Source of the DNA: Diadema setosum
Lineage: Eukaryota; Echinodermata; Echinoidea; Diadematoida; Diadematidae
DNA: 64,000 nt
Assembly (NCBI GenBank): GCA_033980235.1
Contig: CM067079.1
Location: 27,609,562 to 27,673,561, forward strand
Direction of reading: 5' to 3'
Of the stretch, positions 57,101 to 64,000 are shown in pieces; position 1 is the stretch's first letter, and every line of letters starts with the position of its first letter. The notes below the pieces were generated by a model, which was given only the letters and a program-made list of their open reading frames with translations, did not search any database and was not told the origin of the DNA. The position numbers and the translations under genes are program-made.

Positions 57101-57860
57101 TCCTTGATATTGTGTTAGTATTACATTTTTATATTCAACCTGCATGTAGAATATGATGGTATATTGATTCCTTGCGAGACGTTTAGTGAGTTTATGTTGT
57201 TGAGACTTTCGTTGAGACAAAATGAAATATATAATTGTGTTCAACATCGTAAGGTTTATGAATATTAAATGCTCATATTATGTAGGCCCCCTTTATATTG
57301 TAAGTGACACCCAACATATTGCACATGCAACACTTTATGATCGCGTAGGTATACGGGACTGGAAATACAGTTAATTTGTTCTTTATTTCCACGCATATGT
57401 TTTGCCATTCATATAGTACATAAGCATAGGAATGGCGGCCATTTTGAATAAAAAAATGAGCTTTAAATGTTAAATGAACCTATATGAAATGAAAATTCGC
57501 TTGCAAATGCAGATGGAGTAACTCTAGGAACAGAAATGTACAAAGTTTGGTGGAATAATTGGTCATATAATACACATAATTGTGTTTATCACGGCCGAAT
57601 TAGCATATCTGGCGGCCATTTTGGATTTTTGCATTTGCCGAAAATGCTCAAGGTTACGCGAGTGGCATCAATCGGATTTGGCATCAGCATCCTCGAATTG
57701 ACAAGAAACCATCAAAAAACATTGTATATATCAAAAAACAAGGTTGGGTGCCTTCTAGCCTGGACTAATACCCCTTCCCACACCATCCTTCATTTCGTCT
57801 CCTAATATATACATTTTGTGGAGTTGGGCCTAGTCAAGAATATTTCATCAAAAAGTGTGC
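54190..57860. mobile_element. Large inverted-repeat (foldback) region
   Basis: The left arm (about 54190-54880) and right arm (about 57370-57860) are inverted copies. Paired phrases: TTTTTTGATGGTTTCTTGTC with GACAAGAAACCATCAAAAAA, ATGCCACTCGCGTAACCTTG with CAAGGTTACGCGAGTGGCAT, and CCAAAATGGCCGCCAGATAT with ATATCTGGCGGCCATTTTGG. The arms are diverged by insertions and deletions. The 2.5-kb centre holds a decayed LINE and unique sequence. No transposase is seen. Confidence 0.75.
55540..56470 (+). pseudogene. Decayed LINE reverse transcriptase fragment
   Basis: At about 55695 the + strand reads KFADDLAFTSHRKSLDD, the YxDD-type active site with a following helix, then VLTHLQTIVEYFIFWRLCPN, and after frame breaks TYAFHLSNHLANAMFKVALC, which fits the T-x-x-x-x-FHL-x-N-x-x-A block downstream of the active site in some Jockey/RTE-like elements. 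Stops and frameshifts are frequent, so the copy is old. It lies in the centre of the inverted-repeat region. Confidence 0.55.
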
Positions 57861-58676
57861 ATCAAATCTGTCACTTAGTCGTAATGACTTCAAGGGGACT
57901 ACCCTCTCCCACACAGTCCCTCCCCCCCCCCCCCTCCCAACTTCCATACGCTTGGTACACAGTGATGTCGCACACGCGGGTCAAGAACTGATATCCTGCG
58001 ATTTACCGCGAATACGAATGTTTCTAACTTTTGTTGACAGAAACAAAACTGGAATATTTCACAAAAATGTGTGCACGTACAAGATCTCTGAACCCCCTCC
58101 CTAGATGCGTCATTGTCTATGACGCCACTGTTGTAGTTATGGGTGATAGACCCCTACATCAATACCTCCGTTACGGTGAGCTGCTATCTGTTTTATATAC
58201 TTCATGGTTTTGTAGCTCAATCAGTCTTTCAGCCAGTGTATCAGTATCAAAATCCAGGCAACAACTGAGGCATGAGCGCGCATTTTAAGGGCTTTCCCTT
58301 TTATACCCTCCCCTGGAGGTAGGGGTGAATATACAACCACAATGGGGCGCTACTACTACACGGTCAGTGTTACAAGCATAAGTTTTCAGTATCGTTTAAA
58401 TTTCTTGCAACCATTTTTTCTCTTGGTTGTTATTTTGTTTTGTTTATTCCTTGTAGTGAATGAACTCTACCTCCTTGCACATGTATGATAAAAAATTAGC
58501 TTTTTAGTATACTTGATAGCGTATGGTTTATAAAGATGCTATTCTTTTATTAACATATATTTTACCAAAACGTCAGACCTTCAGCTAGTGTCCTGTTGTG
58601 CTCGTCATGGTCTTTGTCAGACGTGCGTCATGTTTGGACAAATAACAACATTTTCCATTGTCTTGTAAATCAACAG
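57861..58676 (+). other. Intron sequence with a possible extra exon
   Basis: A C run (57919-57936) and unique sequence. At 58041-58175 an open stretch of 135 bp lies between TTTTGTTGACAG and GTGAGC and encodes KLEYFTKMCARTRSLNPLPR, then CVIVYDATVVVMGDRP and LHQYLRY. Its phase (1 to 1) does not fit the surrounding exons, which join in phase 0, so I do not place it in the gene. Confidence 0.3.
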
Positions 58677-58818
58677 ATAATTCATCTCCAGGAAATATGG
58701 CACATAGTCTCGGGAAAGGTCATCCAAATTCCGCTGGATATCCGAGACGACTCGTTGATACATCTGAAAGCAACAGCTGGGTCAATAGAGCGTTGCGAAA
58801 TCTATATGGTCTTCGAGT
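58677..58818 (+). CDS. Tandem ZU5-UPA protein, module 2 UPA end exon
   Basis: This 142-bp exon starts in phase 0 after AAATCAACAG and ends in phase 1 at a perfect GTAAGT donor, as its homologue 34773-34941 does. It encodes IIHLQEIWHIVSGKVIQIPL, then DIRDDSLIHLKATAGSIERC and EIYMVFE. The E-x-x-x-x-V-x-x-KVI-x-x-x-x-x-x-x-D-D core is shared with module 1. A second in-frame acceptor (CATCTCCAG at 58691) would shorten it by five codons without changing phase. Confidence 0.75.
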
Positions 58819-59328
58819 GTAAGTTGCCCGTGCAAAATCCATTTCGATTATACATTTGCCTTTGTCCGACAGTCATAATGATGGCATTAACCATATTTTT
58901 TACTCGTATACCATTTGAATTTTACGTCGCACGTGGCATGCTTACTTTGAAAAGCAATGCTATCGACGATTTTATTGAAACAAACGATGCGTTTAGTTGA
59001 GTTGAATAGATTTCTAATCTACGGAGGTATTTATGAAGACCAACGAAGATTATGTAGTAAAAAAAAAAAAAAAGTTGACAAGAAAATTGTCATTCATGTG
59101 TGATTTCGGGTCCATGTTGAGTATTTGAATATTTTTATTAGTATATTTGTATTAGTTGGGTTTCAATATTATAGTCCTGCATTATCATAACCATTTGCTA
59201 ACGGTAATGATGATTTTATAATCTAAGTGCGAGTACTTTTCAACACATCTGATTGTATAATACCGCAGTGCCTATTCTTATAAGGCAATGATGAAAGATG
59301 ACAAGACACATTCATCTATCAGCTGTAG

Positions 59329-59417
59329 GCATTCACAAAGACGAATCCCAAGCTGACTGGGTACAACTTCAGCGATCAAGGCGAAAGAGACTCCCATCGT
59401 CTACTTCAAGCATAGAG
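59329..59417 (+). CDS. Tandem ZU5-UPA protein, module 2 tail exon
   Basis: This 89-bp exon completes a split codon after 58818 and ends in phase 0 at a weak GTCAGC donor. It encodes IHKDESQADWVQLQRSRRKR and then LPSSTSSIE: a basic and then serine-rich linker. It holds the same place and phases as 36735-36883 in module 1, but the sequences are unrelated. Its support comes from phase agreement and position only, so it is less certain than the others. Confidence 0.55.
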
Positions 59418-60841
59418 GTCAGCGTTATAATATCGAATCTTTCACCCCCTCAGCACAAAATACAGGGTCACATATTTTCTTCCGTTGCTGATAATAATTA
59501 CAATTCTATCTGTTTTTTAATGTGTCTGTAATGTTAAGATGGATCACACTTACTTCCTTAAACATATGAGACAAGCGCTTATCGTTTGAAAGCTGATGAT
59601 AGCGAATTAATGGACAAACTTTGGGTAACCTCGCTACAGCCATCACCCATGCTAACGATAATGGGGGGGGGGGGGGGGGAGAAAGAGCCGTTTGAGCTCA
59701 ATTAACATGGGAATGTTTTTGTCCAGAAGTCACTTGCGCGTTATCAACCCTCGCCGACCTCTGAACGATTAGTATATCGACTTCTTCATCTAATGAAGTT
59801 ATTCAATTCTATTATCGGCCATTGTTCTTCGATGGTTATCTACCTCCCATGGGTTTTATGATTACGTCATAAATCAGTGATTATTTAATTTCAGCAAAAG
59901 TCATCATGTAATACGTGACTATATTAATTATCCAAATCAATTTTCATCTTGTGTATTATTGAGTACAATTTTGTTAAATTTTTACCTTACTGTCTACGAA
60001 GAGAGGGAGAATAAGTACTGTGCAAGTTGCTACTTTTAAAAATCTCCCTGGTATTGCAAAGCAACTCTCAGGATGCGATTGCTACATGTTTTGCCGTGAC
60101 CGATTTGTCATATCTTTTTTCATATCTATCACGTCATTCCCCTGTGATATATAATAAAAGTGTAGCAGACAAAAGATGGTTTTATTTGTTTTCAATTCTC
60201 ACAATTATAGTTTAAAGTAGTTTAAAGTGCTTTTCTTTTCGATGTTTTCATGAACACGTTTGAAAAGGGGCTCTAAACGTGCTGGTCTACAGTGAAAGCT
60301 GCGATCTCCATCCCTGCCAAAGTTCTACTATGCTGATCTTGTTTAAAATAGAGTATATGACTACTCTATGATAGACAACGTTCAAGGTTGATGTTATATG
60401 TAAAGCCGTCGAAATCTTTTGTAGAGACACTCGCCACAACACCGCGCGGTTGATACAATACTTTTTAATGAGAAGTGGCGTGTTAGGAGATTACGCAGTC
60501 GGGTTTTGAATCCATATAATGATTTTTTTTCAAGTTATTATTCGATGTAATATGAAAACCTTTTGTTCGATGTTGCAAAATGTTTTGGTGGATCACTGAT
60601 TTGGATATCTAACATCCATTAGTTTAGATACCAAAGTTCCAATTCTTGCAGTTCATATTTCTTTCAGCATTCAAAGGTTTGGATGGATGTGTTGTCATAA
60701 AAGTACATTTTATTATATCCATTCCAGAAAATAAATAACAGGCTTGTTAATGATGACAATCAAATGCATGTTCGTTTGTTTGAATGCTGAGTAGTTCCTT
60801 GTTTTCCAAATGTTCTTCTTTCGATATTATTTTGCGTCAAG
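59418..60841 (+). other. Intron sequence, no gene seen
   Basis: AT-rich unique sequence with a G run at 59661-59679. It ends with the acceptor TTTTGCGTCAAG at 60841. Confidence 0.45.
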
Positions 60842-60998
60842 TACGCCGGAGCAGGACCATGTTCTAGTACAGCTCAAGACCAACCTCTTCAGAGTGGTGA
60901 GGAAACACATTTGGGTGACATGATTGAAAAGCTGCCCGCTCACCAGGAGATGCCAGAGGATGACGGACAGAAATCCCATGAACCTGATCGGAAGAACG
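60842..60998 (+). CDS. Tandem ZU5-UPA protein, module 3 linker exon
   Basis: This 157-bp exon starts in phase 0 and ends in phase 1 at GTAAGA, the same phases as 7632-7740. It encodes YAGAGPCSSTAQDQPLQSGE, then ETHLGDMIEKLPAHQEMPED and DGQKSHEPDRKN, a polar, acidic linker with no domain. Its last base joins in frame to the ZU5 exon at 62019. No equivalent linker exon was found in front of the module 2 ZU5 exon. Confidence 0.65.
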
Positions 60999-62018
60999 GT
61001 AAGAGCACTTCCAAAGGAGTCAACAGTAAATCATTACCAAAAAACAAGGAATTGCTTGAAATGTCCCATAGAGGAACTGGCAGTGGAACAATTCTCTGAC
61101 ATCCAGTCATTCGAATGACGCTCTTTGAGGCAATTATGTTTGGATTTGAATTAAGGTATGTTCTCGTGAGGCAGGTGATTTTTTGTTCATGCACATATAC
61201 ACACATCAATCTAATGGGGATTATTTAATTATGTTGCCGCAGCGACTCATCAAAATGCTATCCTTCTGAACTACTATCCACATGCATACACATTTTTGAA
61301 GTGTTTCTGCAGTAATGATTTCATCTTGTTTTTCCGTCTTTTCTTGTTCGTGTCTTTCCACTCATCGAATTTGTGTAACTAATAACTCCGATTCATTTGA
61401 CCCACAAAAAATTACAGGTACCTCAAGTCAAGCGTAAAGCTGGGGGACCTTTTGCAAACCTGGGCTTTGGATCAATCTTCCAATATCTTTATGAAAATCA
61501 CACTCTATTGATGCTTTCAAAACAACCTCGAAGCCTTTCTTTTTTATTCAAATTGACAATTGCTATTAACATGGTCCTACTGTATGTATTTTTACATATT
61601 GTTCTTAGCTTATTGTTCTTATGTTATGTCTTCACTGATACTCTGTTGCAACGTAATACCAGGTTTCCACAGCGCCATGAGCATTTTTTTTTTTTGTAGA
61701 ATGAGCGCTTTATAAGAGTCTGTCTATTATTATAGTTGTTTTTTACTATCGTTATTGTTATTGTTGTCATTATCATTATTCAATTATATCTTTATTCTTA
61801 TAGGTCTTACAGAATATCTCTAAAGTTTGTGCTATCTATAATCATATTGGTCGACCCACTTCACAATTTTAATAGTAGAGCATATATTTCTTTGTTAAAC
61901 TTAAGTTTCGACAATTTCTATATTCCTCGTTCACATCCTGCAAGTATAGTACAACATTGATATTCCGTATGTGTGATCAAATTTTTACATTTCCTTTATC
62001 ATTTATCAATGATTTCAG
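60999..62018 (+). other. Intron sequence, no gene seen
   Basis: AT-rich unique sequence ending in a pyrimidine-rich stretch and ATGATTTCAG at 62018. An ACAG at about 61417 followed by an open stretch is not in a phase that would fit. Confidence 0.45.
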
Positions 62019-62339
62019 CAAAAGATAGTCATCGATTCGTTGAGAAGAAAATCGATCACGGTGGAGGCGAGATCCAGAACGAAACGTTTGGCACCTTATT
62101 GTTCATCCCTCCCGGAGCTCTGGCAGAGGGCACTAGCGAGGTCGTAGGTATCACCACCCTAACAGAAAAACCAGAGAGCCTCATATTACGACGCAATGAG
62201 ATGATCGTTAGCTATGGCTACCGGTGTTCTCCATTCGGGTTACAGTTTCTGAAACCAGTGGAACTCACGATCCCCCATTGTGCAGTCCTGACTGATCCCG
62301 CCAAAGTCGAGACGGCCATTCATTTGAGTGATGAGCATG
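62019..62339 (+). CDS. Tandem ZU5-UPA protein, module 3 ZU5 exon
   Basis: This 321-bp exon has exactly the length and phases of 10260-10580 and the same GTAATG donor. It encodes KDSHRFVEKKIDHGGGEIQN, LLFIPPGALAEGTSEV, MIVSYGYRCSP and FLKPVELTIPHCAVLTDPAK. The PPGA-x-x-GT hallmark is intact. It is more diverged from modules 1 and 2 than they are from each other. By analogy with modules 1 and 2, the next exon would lie about 2.5-2.8 kb downstream, outside the window. Confidence 0.9.
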
Positions 62340-63547
62340 GTAATGATGTTAGGACATTTTGTTTTCGTCATTTACTCTTCCATCATTCCTTTAGTCATTG
62401 TCCTATATTTGCACTGTTATTGGAATGAGAGATTAAGTTGCTTTGAACCTATACTCTTTCTATTATTTCACAAAAACAGTTTCGACTGAAAAGAGTGCAA
62501 TGCCTTAAGAAAATAGAATGTGACATATCATTGGATTAAGTTGGGGGTGGACGTTGACAGAATTTCTTTCGCAAGCACATGGCAAGGGGCAACGGAGACA
62601 TGCTCATATGATACTTTTATTTATTTACTTATTATTTATTATTGCGAATCTTTATACGTAGTGGCCTGATCAGCATAGAATATGCATACAGCACAAGATG
62701 GACAAACAAGTTTCAAAACGACATTAGGTAGACATACATTAAGCATTCAGGAGAAAATGATTTAAGGCATGCGGATTTAAAATACACGAACTGCCGGTCT
62801 TCCCAAGGACTTTGTTATTGGTAAGATCCATTGAACATGAACAACAACACAATAACAACCAATCAATTTGACAAATTAAAAAAGAGACATAATATTAAAT
62901 GCAGTTAAGGGGGAAGGCTAGTAACTGATCAGTGGGAATCAGTGCGAATGCTTGGGGATGATGGTTCCAATTCTTGTGGGATTCATTTAACAGTACATTA
63001 TATATCTATTGTGTGAAAATTATTTGCTTCAGAACGGTCTCATATTCAAGTAATGTGCAGCTTAATGCCCTGACCAGGCATGCTAACCTGGAAACATTAA
63101 ACTGCACATTACTTGAATACGAGACCACTCTGAAGCAAATAATTTTGACATAGCAATAGATATATAATGTATGTTTATCCTTATTATTTGTTTGTTATCC
63201 AAATTCCTTCCCTTTACGCCTTCCGTCATCTGGTCATGCAGTGAAACTCAAAGACGGCAAATTCCTAAAGGAAGGATGACGACTTTTATTCGTAGAGCAA
63301 AGCAAGAGGATATTGATTTGAAATTTAGTACTCTCAAGCATGTGGATCAGGTGGTTCAAAATTATTTATTACGAAGATTTAAGCATGCAAATGTACTTTT
63401 CCCAGAGGGACCTTTAAAATGTCAACCCCTTAAAAGATTAGGAAACCTGAGTTAGATCAACTATTTCTCTCTTATCTTAGTATTAGACAAGATAAGTTAT
63501 CTATGCTCGGTAACCAGAGGAAGACTGCTAAATCTTGTTTTTGGGGG

Positions 63548-63586
<39 letters not shown>

Positions 63587-64000
63587 TTTTTTTTTTTTGG
63601 GGGGGGGGGGAAACGATACCATTTGTCATGTCATGATCATGGACTACATAGAGATTCAATCTGCACTCTGAAATGTTGGGGAAGGTCAAAATTGAAGTTG
63701 TAAAATGGCCCAAGCGTGGCAAGTCACTGAATAGCATGTAAACACGTTACTTCAGTACGCTCAGAATGCATGCATAGACCTGCATAACACAAATACAACA
63801 CATAGGTACACGAAAGACAAATGACAATATGATAAAGATCAATATGCTGTCAGTGTCAATGTCAACAGTACATTGCATTAGCATACAATACCCATCTCTA
63901 CATGTATAAATCAACATCGTGTTTGGTGCAGATAAGAGTTTCGAAAGAAAGAGTGCATCTAAAAGGCATAATCCCCTGTCCAGTCTCTGTGCCGTTCTCG
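62340..64000 (+). other. Start of the next intron, with a hairpin and simple repeats
   Basis: No exon is seen. A (TTG)n tract of about 13 units at 63547-63584 is followed by runs of T and G to 63610. An open stretch at 63240-63455 (RRAKQEDIDLKFSTLKHVDQ) has no domain I recognise. Confidence 0.45.
62997..63169. mobile_element. Hairpin (foldback) element, arms about 65 bp
   Basis: ATTATTTGCTTCAGAACGGT with CATATTCAAGTAATGTGCAG in the left arm pair with CTGCACATTACTTGAATACG and ACCACTCTGAAGCAAATAAT in the right arm. The loop (63061-63100) contains CTGACCAGGCATGC. There is no coding capacity. Confidence 0.75.

Noticed and set aside
61418..61700. Open frame after an ACAG as a ZU5 gene exon
   Set aside because: The linker exon 60998 already joins in phase to 62019; this stretch has no fitting donor and no domain.
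63171..63455. 94-residue open frame as a possible module 3 second exon
   Set aside because: It contains a GRMT string like the module 2 exon, but nothing after it matches and its distance from the ZU5 exon is far shorter than in modules 1 and 2.

Overview
The window is eukaryotic DNA: long introns, GT-AG splice sites, AT-rich non-coding sequence and very dense transposable elements. The repeat types point to a marine invertebrate deuterostome, and I would guess an echinoderm. The evidence is a mag/SURL-like Ty3 retrotransposon, a tRNA-headed SINE, CR1-like LINE tails, long foldback elements, and repeats carrying TGACCTTTGACC and CCTCCGCC motifs. The species cannot be named from the sequence alone.  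The main host gene lies on the + strand and runs through almost the whole window. I assembled twelve exons by hand (7632-7740, 10260-10580, 13037-13269, 32422-32544, 34773-34941, 36735-36883, 40010-40301, 43121-43350, 49199-49324, 58677-58818, 59329-59417, 60842-60998) plus a thirteenth at 62019-62339 that starts a third module. All splice phases agree from exon to exon with no stop codon. The exons encode repeated modules of linker - ZU5 - UPA - tail. Module 1 is 7632-36883, module 2 is 40010-59417, and module 3 starts with the linker at 60842 and a ZU5 exon at 62019. Known ZU5-UPA proteins (UNC5, PIDD1, UNC5CL, ankyrins) carry one ZU5-UPA unit (two ZU5 domains in PIDD1 and ankyrin) and usually a death domain. 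No death domain, first exon or last exon is visible here, so the gene continues beyond at least the right edge.  Region by region: 1-7.4 kb holds a CR1-like LINE tail, a GACGTC-rich repeat, a rearranged LINE with an inverted 3' end (2400-5712) and a tandem array of a G/C-rich repeat. 7.6-13.3 kb holds exons 1-3 of module 1 with a SINE and small elements between them. The 19-kb intron at 13.3-32.4 kb holds a broken two-part gene relic, several palindromic elements, a 2.1-kb element with satellite-like inverted ends, a DR1-rich repeat, and a Ty3 retrotransposon with matching 239-bp LTRs (26540-32231). A 1.06-kb foldback element interrupts that retrotransposon's pol gene. 32.4-36.9 kb holds the rest of module 1. 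A mariner-related transposase split into opposite strands (37.4-38.5 kb) follows. 40-60.8 kb holds module 2, whose introns contain foldback elements, a 2.3-kb element with inverted ends built from a repeated 14-bp motif, a truncated CR1-like LINE joined to a SINE tail, tandem repeats, and a 3.7-kb inverted-repeat region with a decayed LINE inside. 60.8-64 kb starts module 3.  The host exons make up only about 2.5 kb of the 64 kb; almost everything else recognisable is mobile or repetitive DNA. Coordinates of exons are exact as read; boundaries of decayed elements are approximate.
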